Of a stretch of 64,000 bases of DNA, positions 29,116 to 38,809 are shown one piece after another. Under the pieces are notes generated by a model that did not search any database, was not told the DNA's origin, and saw only the letters and a list, made by a program, of their open reading frames with translations. Location: NCBI RefSeq assembly GCF_014174475.1, contig NZ_JACJUD010000001.1:682001-746000 (forward strand). Direction: 5' to 3'. How positions within the stretch are numbered: the stretch's first letter is position 1; each line of letters starts with the position of its first letter. Made by a program: the position numbers and the translations under genes. The DNA comes from Aquipseudomonas ullengensis. GTDB lineage: Bacteria; Pseudomonadota; Gammaproteobacteria; Pseudomonadales; Pseudomonadaceae.

Positions 29116-30734
29116 TAATGCCCTGGTTGGCGCGCCGAGCGGCGAATCAGGCCTATCACCGGCAGCAGGCCGACCAGCACCAAGGTCAGTGCGGGCAGTG
29201 CGGCACGGGCCCATTCGCCCTCGCTGGTCATCTCGAAAATCCGCACCGACAGGGTGTCCCAGCCAAAGGGGCGCATCAGCAGGGTGGCCGGCATTTCCTT
29301 GAGTACATCGACAAACACCAGCAGCGCGGCAGACAGCGCGCCCGGCACCAGCAAGGGCAGGTAGACCCGCAAGAACAGCCGCGGCCCGCCCACACCGAGG
29401 ATGCGCGAGGCCTCCGGCAGCGATGGGCGAATACGCGCCAGGCTGTTTTCCAGAGGCCCATAGGCCACCGCCATGAAGCGAATCAGGTAGGCCAGCAACA
29501 ACGCAGCCAGGCTTCCCAGCAGCAGTGGCTGGCCGGCGCCACCTAGCCAGATGGAGAGCGGGATCACCAGCTGTTTGTCGAGGTAACTGAACGCCAGCAT
29601 GATCGCCACCGCCAGCACCGAGCCCGGCAGGGCGTAACCGAGATTGGCCAGGCTGACCGCGCCACGGATCGGTCGGGTCGGCGCCTGGCGACGGGCGAAG
29701 GCCAGCAGCAGCGCCACCACCACGGTGATCAGCGCCGCCAGGCCGCCCAGGGAGAGGGTGTGCAGGATCAGGCCGATGTAGCGCTCATCCAGATCGAAGC
29801 GGCCACGCTGCCAGAACCAGGCGAGCAGCTGCAGCAACGGCACGACGAAGGCGCAGGCGAACACCAGGCCACACCAGCCACTGGCCAGCGCCGCTTTCCA
29901 GCCGTGCAGGTGATACAGCGCCTTGCCACGCGGACGCTCGTTGCTCGGCCGGCTGGCGCCGCGCGCCCGGCGCTCGCCATAAAGCACCAGCAGCACCGCG
30001 AGCAGCAGCAGACTGGCCAGTTGGGTAGCGCTGGACAGGCTGTAGAAGCCGTACCAGGTCTTGTAGATGGCAGTGGTGAAGGTATCGAAGTTGAACACCG
30101 CCACCGCGCCGAAATCGGCCAGGGTTTCCATGATCGCCAGGGCCAGGCCGGCGCCAATCGCCGGTCGCGCCATCGGCAACGCCACGCGCCAGAACGCCTG
30201 CCAGGGCGATTGGCCGAGCACTCGCGCCGCTTCCATCAAGCCCTTGCCCTGGGCCAGGAACGCGCCACGGGCAAGCAGGTAGACGTAGGGATAGAACACC
30301 AGCACCAGCACGACGATCACCCCGCCGGTGGAGCGCACCCGGGGAAAGCGAATACCGCTACCGAACCATTCACGCGCCAGGCTTTGCACCGGCCCGGAGA
30401 AGTCGAACAGGCCAATGAAGACGAAGGCCAGCACATAGGCCGGAATGGCGAACGGCAACATCAGCGCCCAGTCCAGCCAGCGCCGCCCGGGGAACTCGCA
30501 GAGGCTGGTGAGCCAGGCCAGGCTGACGCCGAGGCCAACCACGCCGACGGAGACGCCTAGCACCAGCACCAGGGTATTGCCGAGCAGGCGCGGCATCTGC
30601 GTGGCCCACAGGTGCGCCCAGATTTCCTGGTCGATCTGCTGCCACGACAGCAGCAGTACCGACAGCGGCAGCAGCACCAGCGCAGCGATGGCAAAGGCGA
30701 TGGGGTACCAGCGGCGTTGGGCGGGATGGGCCAC
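29115..30734 (-). CDS. hitB: iron(III) ABC transporter permease HitB-like
   Basis: A 539-residue double-length permease with about 12 helices and two binding-protein-dependent transport domains (about 50-255 and 325-530). The EAA-type loops include E-A-A-R-V-L-G-Q-S-P-W-Q-A-F-W-R-V. This is the FbpB/HitB layout for ferric-iron uptake. The start is GTG at 30734 with GAGGAG before it, giving A-H-P-A-Q-R-R-W-Y; the upstream ATG frame runs through the repeat. It follows hitA on the same strand across repeat copy 2. No ATPase gene is adjacent. Confidence 0.9.
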   Translation of the reverse strand: MAHPAQRRWYPIAFAIAALVLLPLSVLLLSWQQIDQEIWAHLWATQMPRLLGNTLVLVLGVSVGVVGLGVSLAWLTSLCEFPGRRWLDWALMLPFAIPAYVLAFVFIGLFDFSGPVQSLAREWFGSGIRFPRVRSTGGVIVVLVLVFYPYVYLLARGAFLAQGKGLMEAARVLGQSPWQAFWRVALPMARPAIGAGLALAIMETLADFGAVAVFNFDTFTTAIYKTWYGFYSLSSATQLASLLLLAVLLVLYGERRARGASRPSNERPRGKALYHLHGWKAALASGWCGLVFACAFVVPLLQLLAWFWQRGRFDLDERYIGLILHTLSLGGLAALITVVVALLLAFARRQAPTRPIRGAVSLANLGYALPGSVLAVAIMLAFSYLDKQLVIPLSIWLGGAGQPLLLGSLAALLLAYLIRFMAVAYGPLENSLARIRPSLPEASRILGVGGPRLFLRVYLPLLVPGALSAALLVFVDVLKEMPATLLMRPFGWDTLSVRIFEMTSEGEWARAALPALTLVLVGLLPVIGLIRRSARQPGH

Positions 30735-30806
30735 GCAGACTCCTCGGCGGTGGAAACGAAACGCCCCGGGCAGGCCGGGGCGTCGAGTATAACGATTGGC
30801 AGAACT

Positions 30807-30928
30807 CGCGATTGAGCGAGCTAGAGCCAGACAAGGCAAAAATGGCCGAGGGAGCGGAGTTTACGAGCTGTAAATGAGCATCCCGAGGCCATTTTTAACG
30901 CAGGATGGCCGACGCGCAGCCAATCGCG
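30807..30928. repeat. dispersed repeat, copy 2 (short form)
   Basis: About 120 bp between hitA and hitB in the same orientation as copy 1. It has GCGAGCTAGAG, ACAAGGC, GGAGTTTAC, GCTGTAAATGAGCA and GGCCGACGCGCAGC. The ends are an exact 8-bp inverted repeat CGCGATTG (30807-30814) and CAATCGCG (30921-30928), different in sequence from copy 1's ends but equally complementary. An internal stem of AAAAATGGCC and GGCCATTTTT (about 30838-30896) is also present. Confidence 0.75.
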
Positions 30929-30929
30929 C

Positions 30930-31931
30930 TCAGTTCCAGCCGACGCGATCCATCATCTTGATCGCTTCAGCCTGGCGCTTGCCGGCGACTTCCACCGGCA
31001 GGCTGTCGGCCTTGAAGCTGCCCCAGGCCGCCACTTCCGAGGACGGCTTGACCGCCGGGTTGGCCGGGAACTCCTGGTTGATCTCGGCGAACAGGCTCTG
31101 CGCTTCAGGCGTGGTCATCCACTCGACCAGCTTCTTCGCGGCTTCGGCATGCGGCGCATGCTGGGTCAGGCCGACGCCGGACAGGTTGACGTGCACGCCA
31201 CGGTCATTCTGGTTGGGCCAGAACAGCTTGGCGCGCAGTTCCGGGTTGGCCTTGTGCAGGCGCCCGAAGTAGTAGGTGTTGACGATGCCGACGTCGCACT
31301 GGCCGGCATCCACGGCGAGGATCACCGCGTTGTCGTCGGCGAACACGTCGGTGGCCAGGTTGTTGACCCAGCCCTGGATGATCTGCTCGGCCTTGGCGGC
31401 ACCGTGGGTCTCGATCAGGGTGGCGGTGAGCGACTGGTTGTAGACCTTCTTGCCGGTGCGCAGGCACAGGCGGCCTTCCCAGTTGCTGTCGGCCAACGCC
31501 TCGTAGGTGCTCAGCTCACTCGGCTGCACGCGGTCGGTGGAGTAGACGATGGTCCGCGCACGCAGCGACAGGCCGGTCCAGGCATGGCTGCTGGAGCGGT
31601 ACTGCGGCGGGATGTTGGCGTCGATGGTCGGCGAGGTGAACGGCTGCAGGATGCCCATCTGCTCGGCCTGCCACAGGTTGCCGGCATCCACCGTGATCAG
31701 CAGGTCGGCCACGCCGTTGTCACCTTCGGCCTTGATGCGCTGCATCAGCGGCGCTTCCTTGTCGGTGATGAACTTGATCGGCACGCCGGTCTTGGCGGTG
31801 TAGGCGTCGAATACCGGCTTGATCAGCTCGTCGATGCGCGAGGAATACACCACCACTTCCTCGGCGGCTTGCGCGGATGTGGCGGCAGCGCTCAGGGCCA
31901 GGGCGGCGAACAGGCGTTTGCGAAGCGACAT
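30930..31931 (-). CDS. hitA: iron(III) ABC transporter binding protein HitA-like
   Basis: A 333-residue periplasmic ferric-binding protein with a signal peptide cleaved after S-A-Q-A-A. The iron-binding tyrosine pair Y220-Y221 (V-N-T-Y-Y-F-G-R-L) and the E-V-V-V-Y-S-S-R start match FbpA/HitA/FutA. It delivers Fe3+ to HitB. The start at 31931 places the signal peptide at the N terminus. A Fur-box-like sequence is 30 bp upstream. Confidence 0.93.
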   Translation of the reverse strand: MSLRKRLFAALALSAAATSAQAAEEVVVYSSRIDELIKPVFDAYTAKTGVPIKFITDKEAPLMQRIKAEGDNGVADLLITVDAGNLWQAEQMGILQPFTSPTIDANIPPQYRSSSHAWTGLSLRARTIVYSTDRVQPSELSTYEALADSNWEGRLCLRTGKKVYNQSLTATLIETHGAAKAEQIIQGWVNNLATDVFADDNAVILAVDAGQCDVGIVNTYYFGRLHKANPELRAKLFWPNQNDRGVHVNLSGVGLTQHAPHAEAAKKLVEWMTTPEAQSLFAEINQEFPANPAVKPSSEVAAWGSFKADSLPVEVAGKRQAEAIKMMDRVGWN

Positions 31932-31960
31932 GGGCGAGACTCTCGTGACTGTGGAAAGGC

Positions 31961-31979
31961 ACAAATGATAGTCAGTCTC
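31961..31979. promoter_or_regulatory. Fur-box-like site upstream of hitA
   Basis: The 19-bp window ACAAATGATAGTCAGTCTC matches 13 of 19 positions of the Fur consensus GATAATGATAATCATTATC, including the central AATGATA-TCA. It lies 30-48 bp before the hitA start, fitting iron repression. Confidence 0.45.
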
Positions 31980-32035
31980 AGCTGCGAGCTGTAGCGCTTT
32001 CTTTAACCGGGTGTTTCCCGCACACCGCGCGGGAC

Positions 32036-32067
32036 CGCGGTAACCCGCGCCGAGCGCGGGTTACCGC
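32036..32067. repeat. REP-like hairpin between hitA and ubiI
   Basis: GCGGTAACCCGCGC-CGA-GCGCGGGTTACCGC is a 14-bp perfect stem with a 3-nt loop, just after the ubiI stop (reverse strand) and followed by CGACCTAC. It lacks a T-run. A second GC-rich repeat (ACCGCGCGGG) adjoins it. Confidence 0.6.
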
Positions 32068-32071
32068 CGAC

Positions 32072-33289
32072 CTACAAACTGGCCAGCGGCGGCAGATCGC
32101 CGACCAGTCCGAGGGCCTGGCGGACGAACAGGGCCTTGGCTTCCGGCAGCTCGTCGACCCAGTTGAGGCCGCTGTTGCGCAGCCAGCGCAGCGGCAACGG
32201 ATCGGCCTGGAACAACCGCTCGAAGCCCTCCATCGCGGCCATCATCGCCAGGTTGTGCGGCATGCGGCGGCGCTCGTAGCGGCTCAGCACGCGCACGTCA
32301 TTGAGCTGCTCGCCACGCTCCAGCGCGTGCAACAGCACATCGGCCAGCACCGCCGCATCGAGGAAACCGAGGTTGACCCCCTGCCCTGCCAGCGGGTGAA
32401 TGCTGTGCGCGGCGTCGCCGATCAGTGCCAGGCCGCTTTCCACGTAACGCTTGGCGTGGCGCTGGCGCAGCGGGATGCAAAGACGCGGATCAACCTGACT
32501 GACTTCGCCCAGGCGCCACTCGAAGGCCTTGCCCAGCTCATGGCGGAAGGCCTCCTCATCCAGCGCCATCAGGCGTTCGGCCTCGGCCGGTACGGTGGAC
32601 CAGACGATCGAGCACCAGTGCTGATCATCTCCACGCTGCAGCGGCAGGAAGGCCAGCGGGCCGTCGTCGGTGAAACGCTGCCAGGCCGTGCGTTGGTGCG
32701 GACGGGCACAGCGCACGCTGGTGACGATGGCGTGGTGCAGGTAATCCCACTCGCGGGTGGCGCAACCAGCCAGGCGCCGCACCGCCGAGTTGGCGCCATC
32801 GGCAGCCACCACCAGCGGCGCGCGCAGTTCGCGGCCATCGGTGAGCTTGAGCAACCAGCCATCGCCGGAGCGGCGCAGCTGTTCAAGGCGCGCATTGGCC
32901 AGCAGGCCAAGCTGGCTGTCGTGCAAGCGATCGAGCAGAGCATCCTGCACCACGCGGTTCTCGACGATATGGCCGAGCGACTCGGCATGCACGCTGGCCG
33001 CGGAGAAGTGCACGCTGCCGGTGCCAGAGCCGTCCCACACCTGCATGTCGCGGTACGGCGAGGCGCGCCGTGCGGCGATGCCAGGCCACACGTCGAGGCG
33101 TTCTAGAACGCGCTGGCTGGCGGCGGACAGGGCGCTGACCCGCGGCTCGAACGGCGCCTGGGCATCGAACGGCTTGACGCTGAGCGGGCCGCCATCGACC
33201 ACCAGCACGTTCAAGCCACTGTGTTCCAGGGCCAGGGCCAGGGCGCTGCCCACCATGCCGGCGCCAACGATGATCAGGTCCGCTTGCAT
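32072..33289 (-). CDS. ubiI: UbiI/VisC-type ubiquinone biosynthesis hydroxylase
   Basis: A 405-residue FAD monooxygenase of the UbiH/UbiF/UbiI/Coq6 family. It has the dinucleotide motif G9-A-G-M-V-G14, the middle D-G-A-N-S motif, and G-D-A-A-H-S-I-H-P-L-A-G-Q-G-V-N-L-G for FAD ribityl binding. It hydroxylates a polyprenyl phenol ring in ubiquinone synthesis. Which ring position cannot be told from sequence; in P. aeruginosa this locus gene (PA5221) is the UbiI/VisC-type member. It is the last gene of the ygfB-pepP-ubiH-DUF4442 run. Confidence 0.87.
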   Translation of the reverse strand: MQADLIIVGAGMVGSALALALEHSGLNVLVVDGGPLSVKPFDAQAPFEPRVSALSAASQRVLERLDVWPGIAARRASPYRDMQVWDGSGTGSVHFSAASVHAESLGHIVENRVVQDALLDRLHDSQLGLLANARLEQLRRSGDGWLLKLTDGRELRAPLVVAADGANSAVRRLAGCATREWDYLHHAIVTSVRCARPHQRTAWQRFTDDGPLAFLPLQRGDDQHWCSIVWSTVPAEAERLMALDEEAFRHELGKAFEWRLGEVSQVDPRLCIPLRQRHAKRYVESGLALIGDAAHSIHPLAGQGVNLGFLDAAVLADVLLHALERGEQLNDVRVLSRYERRRMPHNLAMMAAMEGFERLFQADPLPLRWLRNSGLNWVDELPEAKALFVRQALGLVGDLPPLASL

Positions 33290-33298
33290 CTTCTTTCC

Positions 33299-33781
33299 TT
33301 ATGCAGCTTGCCGCGCGCGTGGTTTGAGACGGACATACAGCGTCTTGTGGGCGGTGGCCACCAGGGTGCCGGCCGCATCACGAATATCCACCTGCAGCTC
33401 GGGCAGGTATTTCTCGCCACCGGCGGTTTTGGCGCGAATATCGGCAAGCAGGGCGTCGTCGATACGGAACTCGGCGTACACCGGGCCCTTGCCCGGCGTG
33501 ACGAAATCGATGCTGGCGGCCTTGTCCCAGACGATGTAGTCGTCGCCCAGCAGGGGCATCAACAGCAGCATGTAGAAGGGATCAACCATGCTGTACAGCG
33601 AACCGCCGAACTGGGTGCCGACGAAATTGCGGTTGTACCAGCGTAGGGCCATCTTCACCCGTGCCTGACGGCAATCCGGGCTGATCTGCTGCACGCGGAT
33701 GCCGGCGCCGATATAGGGCGGGTAGAGATTCAGGCCCAAACGCAGCAGGCGGGCGCGGCGCGCCAGTTTACGGTCACTCAT
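33299..33781 (-). CDS. DUF4442 hotdog-fold protein
   Basis: A 160-residue protein of the DUF4442/thioesterase-like hotdog family. Recognisable are N-R-N-F-V-G-T-Q-F-G-G-S-L-Y-S-M-V-D-P-F and the F-V-T-P-G-K-G-P-V-Y-A-E-F strand. It lies between ubiH and ubiI with gaps of 9 bp each, so it is co-transcribed with ubiquinone genes. Function unknown; a role tied to acyl or prenyl intermediates is only suggested by location. Confidence 0.8.
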   Translation of the reverse strand: MSDRKLARRARLLRLGLNLYPPYIGAGIRVQQISPDCRQARVKMALRWYNRNFVGTQFGGSLYSMVDPFYMLLLMPLLGDDYIVWDKAASIDFVTPGKGPVYAEFRIDDALLADIRAKTAGGEKYLPELQVDIRDAAGTLVATAHKTLYVRLKPRARQAA

Positions 33782-33790
33782 CGAACAGTC

Positions 33791-34975
33791 TCACAGGGTA
33801 CGGGTGCCAAGGCCCATGGCCTGGCGGGCAAACCAGCGCTTGGCCGGCGGCAGCAAGTCGAGGCCGAGCAGGCCGAGGGTACGCCCGGCCACCAGCAGCG
33901 ACTCACCCCGACCGAACAGGCGCGGCAGGCGATCGGAGAAGCCGACGGTCAACGCCTGGTCCTGCTGCTGGCGCGTCAAGTAACGCTGCAGGGTAGTCAG
34001 GTCACCGAGCGGCGCGGGGCTTTCCAGCAGGGTTTCGGCCAGCACCAGGGTGTCGCGCAGCGACAGGTTGTAGCCCTGCCCCGCTACCGGGTGCAGGCTG
34101 TGCGCGGCGTTGCCCAGCAATACCAGGTGCGGGCGAGCCTGCTCGGTGGCCTCGACCAGCGCCAGCGGATAGAGATGGCGGGCACCCACCTGGCGCAGCG
34201 CGCCCAGGCGATAGCCAAAGGCGGCCTGCAGTTCTGCCAGGAACGCGGCATCGGGCAACTGCTGCAAACGTTCGGCATCCACCGGCGGACGCGTCCAGAC
34301 CAGCGCGCAGCGGTTGTCGGCCAGCGGCAGCAAGGCCATCGGCCCGTGTTCGGTGAAACGTTCGAAGGCCTGGCCGACATGAGGCTCGACCGGGCTGACG
34401 TTGGCGATCAGTGCGCTCTGCTCATAGGGCGTATGGCGCACGGCGATGCCCAGTTGCTCGCGCAGGCCAGAGCGCCCGCCATCGGCAAGCACGGCCAGGT
34501 CGCAGTCGATCTGGCTGTCGTCATTCAGGGTCAGGCGATAGCCGTCGCCCAGCGGTTGCAGGCGCGTGACTTCGGCCGGGCAGCGCCAGCTCACCACCTC
34601 CGGATCGAGGGCCTGCCACAGGCAGTGGCCGAGCCAGGCGTTCTCCACCACGTAGCCCAGCGCCGGCACACATTCATCCTCGGCGCTGAGGCGGGTGGCG
34701 CCGAGGCGGCCACGGTCGGAGACGTGGATCTGGCTGATGGCTTCGGCGCGCTGGCTGATCGCCGGCCAGATGCCCAGACGCTCGTAGAGCTGCCGGCTGC
34801 CGTAGGAGAGTGCCGTGGAACGGGCATCGTAGCTGGGCTGGAAACCTTCGCCAGGGGCGAACGGCTCGACCAGCAGGATGCGCCAGCCACGGGCCTTGGC
34901 ACCGGCCTGCAGGGCCAGCGCCAGGCTGGCGCCCACCAGGCCGCCGCCAATGATGGCGAGCTGCACGCGACTCAT
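33791..34975 (-). CDS. ubiH: 2-octaprenyl-6-methoxyphenol hydroxylase UbiH
   Basis: A 394-residue FAD monooxygenase, paralogue of ubiI. It has the G-G-G-L-V-G-A-S-L-A start, A-D-G-G-R-S-G-L-R in the middle and G-N-A-A-H-S-L-H-P-V-A-G-Q-G-Y-N-L-S-L-R-D. The usual G-D of that last motif is G-N, as in UbiH proteins. It hydroxylates the ubiquinone precursor ring. It starts 4 bp after the pepP stop, an operon order shared with E. coli (ygfB-pepP-ubiH-ubiI). Confidence 0.9.
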   Translation of the reverse strand: MSRVQLAIIGGGLVGASLALALQAGAKARGWRILLVEPFAPGEGFQPSYDARSTALSYGSRQLYERLGIWPAISQRAEAISQIHVSDRGRLGATRLSAEDECVPALGYVVENAWLGHCLWQALDPEVVSWRCPAEVTRLQPLGDGYRLTLNDDSQIDCDLAVLADGGRSGLREQLGIAVRHTPYEQSALIANVSPVEPHVGQAFERFTEHGPMALLPLADNRCALVWTRPPVDAERLQQLPDAAFLAELQAAFGYRLGALRQVGARHLYPLALVEATEQARPHLVLLGNAAHSLHPVAGQGYNLSLRDTLVLAETLLESPAPLGDLTTLQRYLTRQQQDQALTVGFSDRLPRLFGRGESLLVAGRTLGLLGLDLLPPAKRWFARQAMGLGTRTL

Positions 34976-34979
34976 CGAC

Positions 34980-36314
<1,335 letters not shown>

Positions 36315-36327
36315 GGCGATGATGACC

Positions 36328-36882
36328 TTAATGCAGGGAAGGTTTGGCGGCCGCGGCCGGAGCCTTGGCACACTCGGTGAACAGCAGCAGCGGCGCGACG
36401 CGCAGGTACTCCATCACTTCCATGTAATCGCTCTCGCCATCTTCGGACTCTTCCAGGGCGCTCTGCACCTGGGAGATCGCGGACAGGTCCTGCAGCACTT
36501 CCATCGCCTCGGCGCTGAGCGCGGTGCTGCCCAGGGTCATGCCGAAACCGTCGAGGAAGCCCTGGCACCATTGGCCCAGCGCCTTGGCCCGCTCGACCAG
36601 CGGCGCGTCGTCGCTGGGCAACAGCAGCACCACGGTGATGTCGGTACCGGTCAGTTCGGCCTTGACCATTTCCTGAAGGCCGATCAGCGCCTGGCGCACG
36701 GTGTCTGCCGGCTCATCACCGAGCAGTTCGACCGCATCGCCAATCCAGGCTTCGGGCTCGAAACCGGCACCAGCACAACTGCGACCGAGCAGCAGACCGT
36801 GCAGTTCGGCGGGGGAAATGGATTTGCCGGTGCTGGCCAGCAGGGCGGCAAAGGCGTCGTAAGGAGAGTTCGGAGTCGGCAT
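36328..36882 (-). CDS. ygfB: YgfB/UPF0149 (YecA-like) family protein
   Basis: A 184-residue helical protein of the UPF0149 family, with [11 protein letters not shown] near the start and [12 protein letters not shown] in the middle. In P. aeruginosa YgfB has been linked to control of ampDh3 and beta-lactam resistance; in most species its role is open. The ATG at 36882 is preferred to a TTG two codons upstream. It is the first gene of the pepP operon and divergent from the zapB-like gene. Confidence 0.88.
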   Translation of the reverse strand: MPTPNSPYDAFAALLASTGKSISPAELHGLLLGRSCAGAGFEPEAWIGDAVELLGDEPADTVRQALIGLQEMVKAELTGTDITVVLLLPSDDAPLVERAKALGQWCQGFLDGFGMTLGSTALSAEAMEVLQDLSAISQVQSALEESEDGESDYMEVMEYLRVAPLLLFTECAKAPAAAAKPSLH

Positions 36883-37060
36883 GGGCAACTAGGCGCTAGT
36901 GCGCGCGATCACTAGAATAGAGGCCTCGTATCCTAGCACCGGCAGGCGCGGCAAGACCATCGAAGGCAGCGCGCGTGTTGGTCTAGAATCACCAGCCGGT
37001 TGCCTCATGCACCCAGCAATCCTTTATAGTTCCACCACTCATCGCCCAGGTAGGGAGCCC

Positions 37061-37270
37061 ATGGAAGACGTCGAACTGCAAGCCCTTACACGCAAGCTGG
37101 ACCTGCTGATCCAGCGTGTGGAGCAGTTGAAGTCGCAGAACCGTGACCTCCTGGCCAGTGAGAAGGCCTGGCGCGAGGAACGCGCCCATCTGATCGAGAA
37201 GAACGAAATGGCCCGGCACAAGGTCGAATCGATGATTTCGCGCCTGAAAGCCCTGGAGCAGGACTCATGA
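37061..37270 (+). CDS. TIGR02449/ZapB-like coiled-coil protein
   Basis: A 69-residue acidic/basic coiled coil over nearly its whole length (E-L-Q-A-L-T-R-K-L-D-L-L-I-Q-R-V-E-Q-L-K heptads). The start follows AGGGAG. It overlaps zapA by four bases (ATGA), so the two are translated together. The pairing and shape suggest a divisome partner of ZapA. Confidence 0.87.
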   Translation: MEDVELQALTRKLDLLIQRVEQLKSQNRDLLASEKAWREERAHLIEKNEMARHKVESMISRLKALEQDS

Positions 37271-37584
37271 CCCAAGCTAATACCGTAACCGTGCACATCC
37301 TCGACAAGGAATACTGCATCGCCTGCCCGACAGACGAGCGCGCCAACCTGGAAAGCGCCGCGCGCTACCTGGACGGCAAGATGCGTGAAGTACGCAGCAG
37401 CGGCAAAGTCATTGGTGGCGATCGCGTCGCCGTGATGGCCGCGCTGAACATCACCCACGACCTGCTGCACAAGCAGCAGCGCCTGGATCAGGAAGCCACC
37501 TCCACCCGCGAAACCGTGCGCGATCTGCTCGACCGGGTCGACCACGCCCTGGCCGCCGATCATCAGGACGGCCCGGGCAGCTGA
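37267..37584 (+). CDS. zapA: cell division protein ZapA
   Basis: A 105-residue protein with the ZapA N-terminal domain (V-T-V-H-I-L-D-K-E-Y-x-I-x-C-P, A-A-R-Y-L-D-G-K-M) and a C-terminal coiled coil. It crosslinks FtsZ protofilaments at midcell. The zapA-6S RNA-ygfA order is conserved across gammaproteobacteria and is seen here. Confidence 0.95.
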   Translation: MTQANTVTVHILDKEYCIACPTDERANLESAARYLDGKMREVRSSGKVIGGDRVAVMAALNITHDLLHKQQRLDQEATSTRETVRDLLDRVDHALAADHQDGPGS

Positions 37585-37611
37585 TTGCAGAGCGGCTGAT
37601 TGGGGTATACT
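37585..37611 (+). promoter_or_regulatory. promoter of 6S RNA
   Basis: TATACT (-10) at 37606-37611, six to eight bases before the RNA's 5' end. The -35 is weak (TTGCAG at 37585 with 15-bp spacing). Confidence 0.55.
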
Positions 37612-37617
37612 CGGGGC

Positions 37618-37795
37618 CAGCTCCCTGGTGTGTTTGCCAGTCGGTGATGTCCCTGAGCCGATACGCACAACCACGGGGGTTGCAAGTGGGGCCGGTGTGC
37701 ATGTCCGCCTGACGGAAAGCCTGAACGCCTCCTGCAATCTCCACCTTGAACTTTCGGGTTCAAGGGCTAACCCGACAGCGGCACAACCGGGGAGT
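37618..37795 (+). ncRNA. ssrS: 6S RNA
   Basis: About 178 nt. It has the closing stem GCTCCCTGG ... CCGGGGAG, the conserved CTGGTGTGTTTGCCAG and GGTGATGTCCCTGAGCCGAT segments, GGTGTGCATGTCCGC, and the hairpin CCTTGAACTTTCGGGTTCAAGG near the 3' end. These match the P. aeruginosa 6S RNA as I recall it. It sits between zapA and ygfA, its conserved site. It mimics an open promoter and binds sigma-70 RNA polymerase in stationary phase. Ends are approximate. Confidence 0.93.
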
Positions 37796-37805
37796 CATTA
37801 TTTAC

Positions 37806-38405
37806 ATGCTTGAAGCCGGCACCCTCTCCCGCCCGGTTCTGCGCCGCCAGCTACGCCAGGCGCGCCGCAATCTCTCCCCTCTCCAGCAGAAACAAGCCGC
37901 CCGCGCGCTATACCGTCAACTGGTTCAGCATCCGCTGTTTCGCCGCGCCCGGCATATCGCCCTGTACCTGCCGACCGATGGCGAGATCGATCCACGCCCA
38001 TTGCTACGCGCCGCCCAGCGCCACGGCAAGACCACCTACCTGCCGGTGCTCAGCACCTGGCCACGCACCCACATGGGCTTCCAGCGCATCGAGGCGCACG
38101 AACAACTGGCACGCAACCGCTTCCATATCGCCGAGCCACACGCCAACCCGGCGCGCCAACGCCGCGCCTGGACGCTCGACCTGATCCTGTTGCCGCTGGT
38201 GGGATTCGACGAAGAAGGGGGGCGCCTGGGCATGGGCGGCGGCTTCTACGATCGCAGCCTGGCCTACCGGCAGGTGCGCAAAAATTGGCACAAGCCGACG
38301 CTGCTGGGCCTGGCCCATGAATGTCAGAAGGTCGATAAGTTGGCGCTGGCCAGTTGGGATGTGCGACTGCAGGCCGTAGTGACGGATCGGCGCTGGTACG
38401 CCTGA
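37806..38405 (+). CDS. ygfA: 5-formyltetrahydrofolate cyclo-ligase
   Basis: A 199-residue enzyme converting 5-formyl-THF to 5,10-methenyl-THF with ATP. Motifs: basic R-R-Q-L-R-Q-A-R-R near the start and G-R-L-G-M-G-G-G-F-Y-D-R at about 140. It begins 11 bp after the 6S RNA end, so it is probably made from the same primary transcript, as in E. coli. Confidence 0.92.
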   Translation: MLEAGTLSRPVLRRQLRQARRNLSPLQQKQAARALYRQLVQHPLFRRARHIALYLPTDGEIDPRPLLRAAQRHGKTTYLPVLSTWPRTHMGFQRIEAHEQLARNRFHIAEPHANPARQRRAWTLDLILLPLVGFDEEGGRLGMGGGFYDRSLAYRQVRKNWHKPTLLGLAHECQKVDKLALASWDVRLQAVVTDRRWYA

Positions 38406-38478
38406 GTGTTGCGCTGGCTGCACGGCAGCCCTGGGGAACTGAGCTGCCGCGATCCCTGCGGCGCTCGTGAGCGGTGGT

Positions 38479-38607
38479 TTACTGCTGCGACTGGCTGGCC
38501 GGTTGGCTGCCCTGACGATCCCACATGCTCTGGGTGTAACCGGTAGTAACCATCCCCAGACTGAACAGGATGACCAGTACCCATAGTAGATCTGGCTTGC
38601 GTTTCAT
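38479..38607 (-). CDS. small single-span membrane protein, unknown
   Basis: A 42-residue protein M-K-R-K-P-D-L-L-W followed by a membrane segment (about 9-24) and a polar Ser/Gln-rich tail. A very strong ribosome binding site (GGGGGAGG) is 7 nt before the ATG, which decides the start over the longer open frame. Too short for most gene callers. I recall similar proteins in other Pseudomonas but no function. Confidence 0.6.
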   Translation of the reverse strand: MKRKPDLLWVLVILFSLGMVTTGYTQSMWDRQGSQPASQSQQ

Positions 38608-38809
38608 GCGTTTGCCTCCCCCTTTCCAGGCACACTGCTTGATTGACCGGTGGTGGTTTTTATTATTGGTCGGTACAGCGGCGTCTAGCCTGAACCTTCT
38701 GCCGCCATCGGGCGGTGAAGAACTACACAGTTTTTGGCGCCAACCCATTGTCTATTGCGGGAACGAGATTCAATCCCAGCGCAAAGACCGGCAAACAGGA
38801 GCAAAGTTC

